DNA of 64,000 nt from Mytilus californianus. Taxonomy: Eukaryota > Mollusca > Bivalvia > Mytilida > Mytilidae. The notes under the pieces were generated by a model, which saw only the letters and a list, made by a program, of their open reading frames with translations, ran no database searches and was not told the DNA's origin. Made by a program: the position numbers and the translations under genes. Location of the stretch: the NCBI RefSeq assembly GCF_021869535.1, contig NW_026262582.1, positions 60,338,851 to 60,402,850 of the forward strand, in the 5' to 3' direction. Shown here piece by piece: positions 1 through 12,460 of the stretch (positions are counted from its first letter, which is position 1; every line of letters starts with the position of its first letter).

Positions 1-542
1 TGGAGGTCCAAATAATACCACTCCACTACACTTTTTTACATCTAAACCCATTCCCAGGGCACTGGTTGACAAAATAAGTCTCAAAACACTACTTTCCTCC
101 TTCAATGCATTAATTATGATGTTTTTGTTAACATCTGGAGTTTCAGAATGGAACATCTCAATATACTTGGCACAATGTGGCAATTCTGTTACAATGTATT
201 TATAAAGTTTGGAAGTGTCATTTATCGATGAACAATACAAAAGTGTACGTGGGAAGTCCTGACTTTTTTCCTCTAATGCATCTACTAACCATGTCATTCC
301 CATTTCAATTTAATTTTTAATTTTGGAAGATACTAGTTTAATATTAGACTTGTTTGGTGATAAATTAATTTCTGTTGTGTCCTCCGCTAGCTGCAATATT
401 TTCATGACTTTTTTCCTAAAGCTTACAGTGCAAGTTGCACTTAAAGCCAATACTGTAGCATCGGAAAAGAGGGATCTTAGTTCACCTACATTTGAAAACC
501 ATTTTCGAAAAGCCTTTTTTTCTGTCTCCTTCATCTTGGCCC
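1..542 (-). pseudogene. RecQ-like helicase, exon with motifs III to V (broken; continues off left edge)
   Basis: Read on the minus strand from an acceptor (TTTCTTTCAG, AG at 544-543). It encodes KAFRKWFSNVGELRSLFSD, then LALSATCT (motif III-like SAT) and SKIKN, then an in-frame TAA at 312-310. It continues in the same frame as IEMGMTWLVDALEE, LLYCSSIND and LILSTSALGMGLDVKK (motif V-like) to the window edge. This arrangement is typical of RecQ-family DExH DNA helicases, which unwind DNA 3' to 5' in repair and recombination. Homology clearly continues past the TAA, so the stop interrupts a once-continuous ORF. The exon needs one carried nucleotide, but the preceding exon supplies two. I treat it as a pseudogene; a sequencing error or polymorphism is the alternative. 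Confidence 0.8.
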
Positions 543-1024
543 CTGAAAGAAAAATAGAAATAAGTACTTCTATAAAAACTTTTGTAAAAGGTAAATATCA
601 GCACCTCTTGCCTAGATTGTTAATTCTTATGGCAAAACAAAATTAAATACATGTATGTGCTTGTCCATATTGTTATGTAACAGCCTATCATTCAGTGGTT
701 GTTGTTGGTTGCTGTCTATCACATTTGTTTAGGGTTTTATTTTTCATACATTCTTATAATTACATTGTAATGGTTCATCATTTTGCAAGTAGTGGTCTTA
801 AAAGAGCTTACTTTTTAGTATTAGGTTATCTCGTTCTTGAAAGCTGTACAGTTCTGTACCAGTGGTCTTAATTTTTTACTTCTATATTTTGAAAATCTAA
901 ATTCATAAAAATGGGAAGGGAGTACACATCAATATATAGAAACAATTCATCAAAGTTTCATGCAAATTAGTTGAATAGTTTTTGAGTTACTGTCTGACAG
1001 GTTGACGATTGACAGACAGTCACA

Positions 1025-1374
1025 GGTTAGGGGAGGGTTGGGATCCCGCTCACATGTTTAACCCTGCCACATTCTGTATAGTGCCTGTCCCAAGTCAGGA
1101 GCCTGTAATTCAGTAGTTGTCATTTGTTTATGTGTTACATACATTTGTATTTGTTTTTCGTTCATTTTTTATGCATAAATTAGGCCGTTTGTTTTCTCGT
1201 TTGAATTGTTTTACATTGTCATTTCGGGGCCTTTGATAGCTGACTATGCGGTATGGGCTTTGCTCATTGTTGAAGGCCATATGGTGACCTATAGTTGTTT
1301 ATTTCTGTGTCATTTGGTCACTTGTGGAGAGTTGTCTCATTGGCAATCCTACCACTATTCTTTTTTATATAGAC
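1025..1374 (+). repeat. Interspersed repeat family I, near full-length copy
   Basis: It begins around GGTTAGGGGAGGGTTGGGAT and passes CTGTCCCAAGTCAGGAGCCT, TTAGGCCGTTTGTTTTCTCG and TCATTTCGGGGCC. It ends GGAGAGTTGTCTCATTGGCA...ACCA...TTCTTTTTTATA. The same order of blocks recurs in about ten places on both strands, which is why I define it as a family. It sits in the intron between the second and third helicase exons. Coding capacity is not evident. Confidence 0.75.
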
Positions 1375-1449
1375 AACGGTATACCATAATACGTCATGTA
1401 AATGTGCGAATAGAAATGAACATGGGGAATAAACATTGTATCCACTTAC

Positions 1450-1610
1450 CAAATTGCTATTGTGTGAAACTCATCAATTACAACCAACTTAATGTTCAAC
1501 TTCTTTAAACAAGTTCTCCAATAGGGATCACCAACCAATGTTTCTGGAGATGCAAAAATGACATCTAGCAACCCCTCTTTGAATTGATCTTCACTCTGGG
1601 GAAGATGATC
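1450..1610 (-). pseudogene. RecQ-like helicase, DEFH (motif II) exon
   Basis: A minus-strand exon bounded by acceptor GCATTTTAG (AG at 1612-1611) and donor GTAAGT (from 1449). It reads DHLPQSEDQFKEGLLDVIF, ASPETLVGDPYWRTCLKKLN, then LVVIDEFHTIAIW. DEFH is the Walker B / motif II box of RecQ-type DExH helicases, and SPET is typical of the segment just before it. The 161-nt exon has one open frame. However, the upstream exon ends after one nucleotide of a codon and this exon is open only from phase 0, so the two do not splice in frame as read. This fits a decayed copy of the gene. Confidence 0.8.
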
Positions 1611-1989
1611 CTAAAATGCAAAAAAAAATGTAGGTGGGCAGTCTCCAAAAAGACATATTTCTATGATAACTTCTATAATTTAAATGTACACTGTACAAAT
1701 ACCCTTTCTCCATTTCACTGCGTTCGATTAAAGATTGAAATCCAATGAAATAATTCTTATTGTTGTAAAGTCCAATACAGAAATGAATATAGCTGAGATT
1801 TCAATGAATGCATGGCATATTTTCTCGATTTTGAGATGTTTCTGCCAATGTATCTGTTTGGCCATCCAACAAGGTCTTTTAGACTGCACTTTTTCATATT
1901 TTTTTTTTTATTTTTTCATTGTTTAACACCTGAGCACAAACATTACTAATAACAATCTAATTTAAAAATTAAGTTTCCCGCACGTTTCT

Positions 1990-2110
1990 GAGCCATGTAA
2001 AGCTAATTATGCTGTATCATTTTGCTCATTGTTGAAGGTCAGATGGTGACCTATAGTTGTAAACTTTGTCATGTGTTGTCTGGTGGAGAGTTGAGTTGGC
2101 AATTTTACTT
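1990..2110 (+). repeat. Interspersed repeat family I, 3' fragment
   Basis: Only the 3' blocks are present (AGCTAATTATGCTGTATC, TTGAAGGTCAGATGGTGACC, TGGAGAGTTGAGTTGGCAA), diverged from the copy at 1025-1374. Confidence 0.6.
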
Positions 2111-2667
2111 CAAGTCTTGTACATGTACGACATCTTCTTATTCTTATATGCATGTATATTTGTTTTGAGATAGATTATTAGTACATGAAATTTAACAACA
2201 CTTCCCTTGGACTCTGGTGCTTCATTAATACAACATGTAGTATATGTCTTTATACAAAGTATGAAGAACTAGCATTATGGCCAAAACGACTGTAAAATAC
2301 TGGCAATATGACCGATACAATCTGTTCTCGGTGAAATGAGACAAATTTATGTGCTACCATGGCTATGATGAACTGCTTCTGCAGTTTTTTTTAACTTTGC
2401 TCATGTATATCTAAGTTTCATATTACTGCTTTGTTACTGTTAGTCATGTGTATGTGTTGATATACTAATGTTTAAATGTTTGTTCCTGCAAATAAATTTT
2501 ATTTTATTTGATAAGGCATACATGTACATCTTTGCCTGGTCAGATGCGGATCCAGGACTATGGAAAAGGGGGCCCTGCATCTAGACACCATAAGGTGTGG
2601 GAACAACGTCTTGAGACATTTTTGTAAGATAGAGGCATTGCATTAATTATATAAGTAGCTCCAACAG

Positions 2668-2818
2668 CATAGGCGGATCCAGGGGGGCCTGGACTCCCCT
2701 TTTGTGGGAAAAATTTAGTTGATTATATAGGGAATCACTGAAGCATGACTGGAGCAGGCCCCCTCTTAGGTCAGTCAGTGGGCCCCCCTTACAAAAAGTT
2801 CTGGATCCGCCACTGTAC
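2668..2818. repeat. Palindromic MITE-like element with GGCGGATCCAG ends
   Basis: Opposed ends read GGCGGATCCAGG (from about 2672) and CTGGATCCGCC (to about 2812). The inner blocks of GGGGGGCC and GGGCCCCCC are also complementary, so the element can fold into a hairpin. A second GCGGATCCAGG start at about 2547 suggests a nested or truncated neighbour. No ORF is present, consistent with a non-autonomous DNA transposon. It lies inside the first helicase intron. Confidence 0.6.
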
Positions 2819-2998
2819 AGGGGGATAACATGTCACCCCCTAACTGATTTCTCATGTGTTATAAACATCTTTATTATACAACACTGCCAACATAATAATT
2901 ATAATATAAATTAGGTGTTTAATGGCATTAAATACTATAGTATAGACTATTCCATTTATTGAAGCCTTACTACCACTGCATGCTAAAGTTATACTAAC

Positions 2999-3386
2999 CT
3001 TTGTATGCAGCAGTAATATTTCCAATGTGCGAGAGTTTTTCCACCTGGTCCTGCATCAGAGCTACTAAGGGACAACAGACTCAAACTTTTCAGTCAGAAC
3101 TGTTTTCAATAACCGCCCGGACAACTGGAAGGTACAGTTGAAACGGCAGTGACTTGTCAAAACCAGTCGGGAGTACAGCCACGCACTTCTTCTTGTTAAC
3201 TAAACACTCTAAAATTTCCTTTTGCTCCTTCTTTATATCATTTATACCAAATTTTGGCAAAACTTTTGTCAAAACGTTGTCCAAACTGGGCGCATCCATG
3301 TTTTTTAACGATCCGATAATGGTATACAAGCCCGTCGCTGATTGGTTAATCGAAATTGAATTTCTGCACGCTGATTGGTCGGTCAA
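2999..3386 (-). pseudogene. RecQ-like helicase, N-terminal exon with motifs 0, I and Ia
   Basis: The minus-strand reading opens at ATG 3386, or more likely ATG 3299 (MDAPSLDNVLTKVLPKFG). It gives an F-G-I..KKEQKEIL Q-motif region, then AVLPTGFDKSLPFQLYLPVV, the Walker A box. The canonical G before KS is replaced by D (GFDKS). Two in-frame TGA codons (3092-3090 and 3083-3081) follow. The frame then resumes as VCCPLVALMQDQVEKLSHIG (motif Ia) and ends at donor GTTAGT (2998). Homology on both sides of the stops shows this is a broken gene. With the downstream exons it makes a three-exon helicase fragment lacking the C-terminal RQC region. Confidence 0.82.
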
Positions 3387-3399
3387 AGTTCACCAAATT

Positions 3400-5040
3400 T
3401 GACCCTAGACATGACCCTCAAGCGGCTGTTGTTAGATCTCCCACGCGCGACATATAAACAACGAGGAGCAAGTGCGGAGATTTAATTTTAATTAGATTGC
3501 TATATAAGAAATATACGATATGAAAGATAAGTGCGACAGAAAAGAAATTAGTGTTTCAGGAGGATGAGTTTTTATTTTTCATGGGAAAAATAATAAAATG
3601 ACTGTTACAATTTGTTGAAGCTAGTAAAATCTGTATGATTGGACACTTATAAAACAATATTTAGAAGAGTTACATTAATAAGTAATATTCAAAGTAGCCT
3701 CTTTTCAACATCACTTGTAAAGATAATTTAAGACGTTACTTGTTTAATAAATGCAACTGAATGGTACATATTAGAACGTGGTGGCATTTAACAATAAGCA
3801 AACAATTACATGTTCAATATGTGTGTAAGAAGACATGAAATGATCACATAAGGCGTAAGCATTTTCGAGTCATTCTAAAAAAATACCCAGCATAACCGGG
3901 AAATGTTCTATATTTTGTTGAAAACGAGTTGATCTAAAGACACTTACCTTGTACAACACCTTCATGGAATATACATATAACTGTAAGATTAAAATATATG
4001 TCATGTAAGTGTAAACCATCAGATATACAATATTTGGAGACGTGTTTGTGTTTGCTGAAGGTTTTGAAATTTCACATTACATTTTACATTAAGTTTATAC
4101 GGATAGTTGTTGTATAACTTCAAACTCTAAGATTATCTTTACCATGCTAATTATCTATACGAATACGTCATTTACAAACGGATCATTTCTTAAGGGTTAA
4201 ATATTGCTACATTTTATTTCCCGATCGTAAAATCATAAAAAATTCAGTTAACCATATCTTGAAATTCAGCATTTTTCAAAAATGTGTGATAGTAATTGTT
4301 CATTATTTACTATGTACAATGTACATAGTTTATTCTGTAGCAGTGTTCCGTCTTATTCTCCAATGACATTCCAGTCTCAGTTCGTGCAACAGATTCGCAT
4401 CAATTTTTATATTTGATGTTATTATAATTTTTTCTACATTTGTACATTTAATAACAACTTTCAATGTTATGTTTGATATGTGAATTATTCACGACTGTCC
4501 GTAGTCAGTCTCTTATTAGGGAATACTGAAAAAGCAATACAAAGTGAATATATCCTTTGCCGACAATGCAATCAGCCTGCTTTCGGGCAATTGCCTGTTT
4601 AAATCAAATGCGTAATACATACAGTAAAATGTATTATATGTTACATATAGCTACCTGTTAAAACCAAAATTGCCTTAAGTATACCACGATGTCCATTCAT
4701 TTTCTGAAGGAAATAAAAATAGAAAAACATAACCTAACTGTAATTACTGAAACTAAACCACACATTGAATGCGATGCACTAGACGTTGTAAAATATGACC
4801 TATGCGCAAAGGTTTGATGTATAAACGTACATCCAGAAGGGTTAATATATATGGCATTTTTTAACGACCTTGACTGGCTATACAGTCCTTGCAAGGTCGG
4901 TAGGGGGGTTTACTGTGCGGCTGTACGTTTAATAACATACTTTTCTTAAATTCCCTGTTGTACTATATAACGAAAAAGTGACATTAGATGAATGAGATCT
5001 TTTTTTAAAGGTGCACTTTGGTCATATTACTACTAGATTT
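3400..5040. other. Gene-free AT-rich stretch
   Basis: I see no coding exon, RNA gene or recognisable repeat here. Short ORFs on both strands look like chance readings. Confidence 0.5.
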
Positions 5041-5054
5041 ATTTTCTTTTATTT

Positions 5055-5074
5055 GGGGGGGGGGGGGGGGGGGG
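5055..5074. repeat. Poly(G) homopolymer, 20 bases
   Basis: An uninterrupted G run followed by CGG. It can form a G-quadruplex on the plus strand and is a likely site of length polymorphism or assembly error. Confidence 0.9.
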
Positions 5075-5394
5075 CGGTTGGATGGGGCATTGTATACATT
5101 TCCGAAAATAAATGTTTGAGCCCTCCGGATGGAAATCAATCCACAAACCCTTTAAGTCGCAATATAAAATATGAAATTTGTAATTAGTATACTGCACAAA
5201 TAAGACGTTTTTCTTAGTATAAGAGTGCATGATTATCTGTACAACAATATATGGTCATGAACATATGCGTATACTCATATGGTTATTAACGGACAAGACC
5301 ATATGAGTATTTAGACCGTATATATAAAAAAAGAAGCTGTGGCATGATTGCCAATGATACAAAAATAAAAATAAAAAAAAACACACACACATGA

Positions 5395-5560
5395 TTAACA
5401 AATTAAAGGCTGGAGGTTCCTGACTTTTGACTGGCGTAACAATGCGCCGGGTTGGATAATCTTTAAGAGATCTCAACCCTCTCGCTATACCTCTAGCAAA
5501 TGTGAGGGGAAAAAAACACAGCAATACGCACGGTAAAAATTAATCGAAAAAAGTTCGAGT
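5395..5560 (-). repeat. Interspersed repeat family II, partial copy
   Basis: It contains the blocks AGGCTGGAGGTTCCTGACTT, ATGCGCCGGGTTGGA, AGATCTCAACCCTCTCGCTA and ACCTCTAGCAA. These match the larger copies at 9928-10350 (same orientation) and 60765-61108 (opposite). Confidence 0.6.
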
Positions 5561-5949
5561 CCTATGTTAGATTAGAAGCATTTCGACAATCAATTTCTTT
5601 TCAGTGATGCTCGAGGCCAACATATGTGACAATCCAAATATCATACACACGTAGAAATACCGATAAAACAAAAGAGGACCAAATGTAAAGCAAAAAACCG
5701 AACCAGATAGCAAAGCAATGCACGAGAACAAGTATGATATCTAAAATGATCATATTCGAATTTTGACTTTATCTACGTTTTTTTTTTACATTTAAAACAA
5801 TGATGACATCTATGTGATAGTGCTCTGCTGTAATATATCTCAATGACTTGCTGGACTCAAAAATAAAGTTTCAATTTTGTTAAATTTAGAAATCCAATTA
5901 TTGTTATTTTTATTGGTTGTTTTGAAAAGAGATAACAAAAATGATAATA

Positions 5950-6760
5950 TGTGCTTTATGATGTTTCAAAGGACTTCAAAGCCGTAGATCATCTCTTTAT
6001 GTTTTGGGAGTTTGGGGGTTTATTTTAGCTCTGCCATTGTGTTGTCCAATTTCTTCACAACCTTTAGTCTAAACTAGTTTACAGATTGACATGTAGTCCT
6101 TTGGTTGCTGTCTCATTGACGTATATTCCAAGTCTCCCTTTCTGTATGTTCCCAAATAAAATTACGTTTCTATGAGTGGTAGAATGAGATAGCATTCGAT
6201 GACAATTCAAAGCTATTTGATCATTAGAATTTTAACAGTTTCTTTCAATTTTTGGGCACACATTTGCGTCTAGCTTGGCACTTATAATTTTTATAAGTCA
6301 ATCTCCACTATAGTTCTGACTTAATTATATATTAGCTAGTACTAAGGTATGTTTTTATTTACTTGATATTCAAATCGTCCTTAAGCAGGACATTTTAAAT
6401 GACTTGGACAATTGTTTGTGACCGATATTAAACAATACAATATGATCATTTTTAACAACTGATATTATTGAGTGTATTACAGCTTACTATATGCAGGTTA
6501 TTTGATGACATGTTTGTGAGATGGTATTGATATATTTATGAATTAGACTGAGAGATTATGTCGATTAGGGTTTACTTGTTCTGTTCATATTATTGATCAT
6601 TTGTCATGTTTATGTTAAATTGCCTTTCTATAGTTTTTGTTTAATAACATTAATCTTTCCTTCTTATAATTCATAGAGAAAGTAGGTTCAGATGTTTAAT
6701 TTTTATCTTAAATTTTGATTTATTTCGGACTACATCTTTTTCAATATAAAATACAAAAAT
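5950..6760. repeat. Copy 1 of a diverged ~800 bp direct duplication
   Basis: Ordered matches to 12910-13660 include TTGGTTGCTG, GACATTTTAAATGACTTGGA CAATTGTTT..., the CCGATAT(T/C)AAACAATAC block, TTTCTATAGTTT and GAAAGTAGGTTCA...TCTTAAATT. The two copies lie about 6.95 kb apart in the same orientation and are strongly diverged. No coding potential is visible. Confidence 0.6.
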
Positions 6761-7165
6761 AAGACATGTAAAAGAAGAAAAGTCTTCATGTTAAATCTCT
6801 ATTTCTTTTTATTACATTTGTTGCGATAAATTATCGTGATTTCACAGTATAATTAAACCGATAATTTCACATGTGACGTCATAAAACAAAACACATTGTA
6901 GATTCGTAGAAGAAGGATATAGTTTGTTCCTTGTATGTTCTATTTTATTCCCATTTTTAAGCCCTCGTCAGTGTAATAAAAAGAACAAACATGTAAAATA
7001 TCGAAAAAAAATTGTAGTCGTGACTTAACAATCCTGATAAATAACTCATGCGCTACGCGCATTCGTGAAATAATGTGTTGTTCTGTCACTCTCTGAATAA
7101 TTTTCTCTATTAAAATTCTTTAATTAGTTTTTCTATGATTAAAATGTCATTTGACAAGAACAAAT

Positions 7166-7167
<2 letters not shown>

Positions 7168-7197
<30 letters not shown>
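7168..7197 (+). repeat. Poly(A) run, 30 bases
   Basis: An uninterrupted A30. It could be the 3' tail of an old retroposed sequence, but I cannot identify an element body upstream. Confidence 0.9.
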
Positions 7198-7199
<2 letters not shown>

Positions 7200-7200
<1 letters not shown>

Positions 7201-9925
7201 GACTTTTCTTAGTTTCCGAATTACACAGTATTCCTAAAGAATATCAAAGCTGTAGTACCAAAAACATAATTATTTTGGAGAAGAAAGGAAATATTCTTAA
7301 CATGTGACATGGACAAAAGCTTATTTGCAGAACGAAGCTTCAATAAGCACCAACAAATATCTCCGTCTGCCTTTATTTCTATCAGTGAAATAATACAAAA
7401 AAAAAAAAAGCATGTGGAATAAAGTATTATTAAATATCGTAGAAAATGTGTTTTAAGCAAGAATCGTTATAAAAATGAATTAAAACGATATAAGAGAAAT
7501 GTCTTCCTAAATACCTTTTAAAGAATAATAGCATTTGCTGAAGCCAAACTCAATATTATTAATCTACAGAAATCCTGACTTCGTCACTCTTATTTCGAAA
7601 ACTATTGTTCGGTTGATGTAGTGCAGAAATGAAAAATAATCCAGGAAATGCTCTCGAATTTAATACCAAAAGTCAATTGTACAGAATGTCAGACACAATA
7701 AAACCGTTTAATAGTGTTTCAGGCTGGGAACTAGTCATGTAAGTTATTGTTATAACTTAAGGGCATACGACATATGAGCAAGGATAGAAAACAAGGCATC
7801 AATTTGAACACATTGGTTTCGCAACATTGCTAACGATAAGCATACAAAACTCCGGAAAAAAATCACTGACATCATCAACTCTATTACTAGTACGTGATTT
7901 CAAATTATTTGTAACGGAGAACGAATATGTAGAACATGTATAGTTAAGCACGCGATATTTACTACTGGTCATAAAATTCGAGGCACGTTTACTTTTCTAT
8001 CATTAATACAATCGTGAATTGCAGCAATTTCCGTTTCATGTACGGCGGGAAAAGCTGCACGACGATGTCTCATTAAAAAAACGCAGCGTCGAAATTTAGC
8101 GCCAAAAATGAAGATAGGATATCTGGCATTTAACAAACCGGGTTTTCCATTTCTAACTACAAATAAGCATATGAACCCCCATTTTGTTTCCTTTGCAATT
8201 GACTATGCACTACTTAAAGAATCTTTTACAAGTTAAACTTAACAATTGGCTGTTTTATGTTTACTTTTGTATAAAAAGAACACATTTAATACGACTTTTT
8301 GTATGATTTCATGATCACTTTGTAAAAAATGTGTTTAAATATATCTTTCCGTTATAAAACTGTGTTATTTTTTCTTTTCTGAAAAGTATTTTACAATAAA
8401 ATGTTGACCTTTTTAGGTGAAACGTGCATATTTCAAACTGAATTATCTCCAAAAGAAAGTTTTGCTGGTATATTGTTCTATGTATATTTCAATCGTGCAT
8501 AAAACAATTAACTTCAAAATCGAAGGAAAAAATCAACCAGGGATCTTTACTGTACCGTATTTCCTTAAAAGTACACGACATAATTGTTCGACATGAAATC
8601 AATTGGTAGAGTTTTCAATGAAGGAAAATCAAGTGCAGAATGCCGAACCATAATTATTGTAGAAAATCAACGGTCGTAATATAAAGTATAATGAATAATT
8701 AAATGGATCAACAAGCAGTCATGTAACTTGCATTTAAACCTAATATGTTTTTTGCTAAACCTATTGCAGAATTCTTCATAGGCCTCTCACTTGCCCTAGT
8801 CTTTCCGGCCTTGTCATGCAAAAATGAAGAATGGAAGTAAGAGCATGCGATGAATTTAACGAGTGTTACAACATAAATTCTAAATTAAAAAAATCTAAAA
8901 ATTACATTTTTAAAGTTCAGTTACATTTTTTGCAATTGCATTTTGAGAAATCGTGTGTTAGAGTTTTACAGGTCTGTGAATGTACAAGAACCAAAACAAA
9001 GATTTGTGCCGAAATTGTCTGATTGCGATGCCTGCCTGAAGACACAATCATAACCTAAGTTCTGATTTAAAAACTCAATTATTATTTTACAAATAATGTG
9101 CACGGTGTTCATAGCGATCCTAAAAAAATAAGAAATGAACAGAACATAATTATGATAGTAATGACAACTACGGTTAAGGTCTTACTTACCGGCTGTAGCA
9201 AATTGTGCAAGCGCGTGCTATACAACGTGTTTCTCAATCTTAAATTGTAAAGCCAAAATATTATATCAGATACAAATACCTGTATATTTAGAATTTCAAC
9301 CGACAACTAATTTTTTAAAAATTAAATCCCCACGGGACATTATACCTACGAGTTTAAGTTTTATATCTACGTTAAATCGATGATCTATGACTGAAATAAG
9401 TAAACATGCAAATTTTCATGGGTCAGAGTACAATAATACATAATAAAGCACAAACATAACTTGGCGTGGTTAATAAAGTTAGCGGACTCTCAACCATCTT
9501 TCTAACATTAAACATTACAACATAAGAGAAAACTGTAAAAATTCAATTAAAAAGGCTTGACGTATCAAATCACACAGAGCTCAAAAATACTAGAGACACA
9601 AAAAATTGATCTGGGACTACTCACAGTTACTGAAAGGTATTTCAAAGCACATAACACCTTATAAAAAATCATGTATCTAAAAAAAATATTTTAATTAGTG
9701 CACGTCCAATCGATTTATAATGTTTATTGTAAAGATGTCATAAATATACGAAAACTTGACTATAGGCAAAGCTATATTATAATAGTTCTCTCCTTTGCAT
9801 TCATATTGCTTAGTAATTTAACTATTGCTACCCTTAATTTTGTAAAGGTTTTCATTTTATTTCCCCCATGTTGTATTCATTATTCCACAGCAGAATTTAA
9901 AGATAAAGCTATCAATCTATAATTG
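7200..9925. other. Gene-free AT-rich stretch
   Basis: No recognisable exon, RNA gene or repeat family. The only low-complexity tract is an A run near 7397-7408. Short ORFs have no family features. Confidence 0.5.
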
Positions 9926-9927
9926 AG

Positions 9928-10350
9928 AATGGAAATGGGAAATAAGTCAAAGAGACAACAACCCGACCAAAGAGCAGAAAACAGCCGAATGCCACAAATG
10001 GGTCTTCAATGCAGCGAGAAAATCCCGCAACCGGAGGTGGTCCTCAGCTGGCCCCTAAAAAAAATTGTGCGCTAGTTCAGTGAAAATGGACGTCATACTA
10101 AACTCCAAAACATATAAATGAACTAAAATTAAAAAAACATACTAGACTAACAAAGGCCAGAGGCTCCTGACTTGGGACAGGCGCAAACATGCGGCGGGGT
10201 TTAACATGTTTTGTGAGATCTCAACCCTCCCCCTATACCTCTAGGCAATGTAGAATAAAGAAACATATAGCAGTACGCACAGTAAAACTCAGTTTAAAAG
10301 AAGTCCGTGTCTGATGTCAGAATAGGTAACAAAAGAAACTAAGCAAAATG
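9928..10350 (-). repeat. Family II repeat forming the 3' end of an RT element
   Basis: The blocks, in plus-strand order, are TTGAGAATGGAAATGG, CAAAGAGACAACAACCCGAC, a CAGCGAGAAAATCCCGC...GGTCCTCAGCTGG block, AGGCTCCTGACTTGGGACAG and GAGATCTCAACCCTCCCCCT. The copy at 60765-61108 has the same blocks in inverse order. Here it lies directly downstream, in minus-strand sense, of the reverse-transcriptase remnant at 10735-11490. It is therefore probably that element's 3' non-coding end, with solo copies being truncated insertions (inference). Confidence 0.65.
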
Positions 10351-10734
10351 ACAATGATACATAAATGAACAAAGGACTACTAGCAGTTACTGACATGCTA
10401 GCTCCAGACCTCTGTTGAACTGATTAAAAGATTATGTCTTCATCATATGAGAATCAAGCTCAATCCCTCCCGTTAGGGGTTTAGTATCATACCATCATAA
10501 AATATATGAGAAGAACATAACCCGTATCATGCCAACAACTGGTTTTAGAATAAATGTGTTTATTTCCGATGCAAAGACCCTATGAGTGAATCAATATCAA
10601 TACCAAAATATGCAATCCTTAATGACTTGACAACAGTATCGTAACTATATCCTTTCCGAATAAGTCTGTTTAAAGGTTTGGTTAGCTTTCGAGTTGAATG
10701 CCGACATTTTTGTGCTCTGTAAAGAATATTACCT

Positions 10735-11490
10735 TAAAACATTGGATGTGAAATACCTGAACGTATAAGATGTCTGCATGTTGATTTATATTTACGAATG
10801 ATGTCCTTGTACCGATGATAAAATTTAGGAAATGTTTTGACTAGTTTGTGATATCGAAAACCGTGGTGTAATAATTTTTCAGTAGTACAGAGATTTCTTT
10901 CGTTGAAATCAAATACGTTGTTACATACACGAGCGAATCCAACAAGTTGAGATATATAAACACCATAAGATGGCGACAAGGGAACGTCCCCATCTACAAA
11001 AGGATAATTAACAATAGTAAATACAAAAAATCAACTCTTTTATCATGAATTTTGGTTTTAAGCTTCCCGTTAAAGATAAAGATATCAAGATCCAGGAAAG
11101 GGCAGTGTTCATATTAGTATTAGCTTTATTTAAAGTCAGTTCGGCAGGATAAATCTCTTGAGTGTACATACTGAAGTCGTCATTATTGAGAGCCAATATA
11201 TCATCTAAATATCTAAAAGTGTTATCAAATTTTAAATCAGATGTTGTTTCGATGGGTCTTTGCTGATTTTAGTCATAAATTGTAACTCATAACAATACAG
11301 AAACAGGTCCGCAATAATTGGTGCACAGTTAGTCCTCATGGGAATTCCGATAACCTGACAATATACAGAATCTCCATAGCGAACAAACATGTTATATAGT
11401 AAACATTCAAGGGCAGTTATAGTATCATCTATTTACTAAACCGAGTACTTTTGAACTGTAGTATTGACACTCTGAAATATCTTGAATAAA
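10735..11490 (-). pseudogene. Reverse-transcriptase retroelement remnant (frameshifted)
   Basis: Read on the minus strand over several frames. The palm region is ALECLLYNMFVRYGD...VIGIPMRTNCAPIIADLFLYC (11430-11290). The catalytic box is FRYLDDILALNNDDF (YLDD near 11213-11202). Next come EIYPAELTLNKANTN and SPSYGVYISQLVGFARVCNN, then HGFRYHKLVKTFPKFYHRYK and CRHLIRSGISHP (to 10735). The order GIPMGTNCAP, YLDD, SxSYGVYISQL is that of a bivalve retroelement RT; I suspect a Penelope-like or related lineage but cannot fix the clade. Frameshifts and the missing 5' part show it is dead. The 3' non-coding region continues to about 9928. Confidence 0.75.
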
Positions 11491-12339
11491 GTTAATCCAG
11501 ATCTATTTTATGACTCATTTATTTTTATAAAATAATGAAAACAACACGCTATTAATTTCATGCGTCCTTACAAATGTCTTTGTGGAATATATTTCAATAT
11601 CAATAAAAAGTTTGACAAAGTTTGACAAAACTTGAGCAAGAAGTACAAACTAGATGAATTTTAGTTCTGATAAGATAATGTATATTATCAGCTATCAAAT
11701 GACAATTTAATGTCGATATCACTTTCCTTTTTGTTTGTACATATTATTTAAAAAAAAAAGATGTAAAAAGCTTACTTCATATAAATTTTAGTCAAGCACA
11801 TAGCATTATTCAACGGTTTCAATATGCCCAGGAAAACGAGGAAATCTATGTCGGCTTTCTAATGTTTATGCTATTGAAGCCCAAAAGATAAGCATAACTA
11901 TGTAAAATGATTAACTTGTTTATTAACGTAAGTTAAAATAGGAATATAAAAACCTACAAACGTATTTAAATTATCAGAACTAACTTTTTGACAAACTTTC
12001 TTTTGATATCAAAACGATATTTGTAAATTAGTAAATCGACATGTAGAAACGGGAAAACAGTTTCAGAATTAAGAATGTCAAACTTAATTTTAATAACAAA
12101 GTGTTATATACATCTCTTTTACATTTTAATTGCAAAACAAATGACATCTTTTAATTTGTAAAATTTCAATTATAAGTTAATATTTTAAGATTGAGAGATC
12201 CCGGATCAAAAGATCAAAATTTGATGTTAAAATGGGAATTCGAGATTCCATTTTAATAATGGAACATACAATAATAGCCAAATTCACCTTAGGTCGTATA
12301 TGTCTAAAACGTTGCGAATAATGTTCTCGGAGAAAGATA

Positions 12340-12460
12340 GTTCGTAAGCTGCTATACCGAAATATCAATAAAGGTACCACTGTACCAGATGCGTATTTAG
12401 ACAAGTAATGTCTCTTTAGTAAGACTCGTGTAATAATACTTGGGAAAAAATGATACAAAC
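12340..12460 (-). repeat. Hammerhead-bearing repeat, decayed copy
   Basis: Reverse complement: CTAAAGAGACATTACTTGTC, then TAAATACGCATCTGGTACA. It aligns with the hammerhead motif in the 539 bp array (CTGAAGA-GACA...TGTC-GAAA). CTGANGA has become CTAAAGA and GAAA has become TAAA, so it cannot be active. Confidence 0.55.

Noticed and set aside
3300..3500. Promoter for the helicase
   Set aside because: A CCAAT-like ATTGGT and some GC-richer sequence exist, but nothing specific enough to call.
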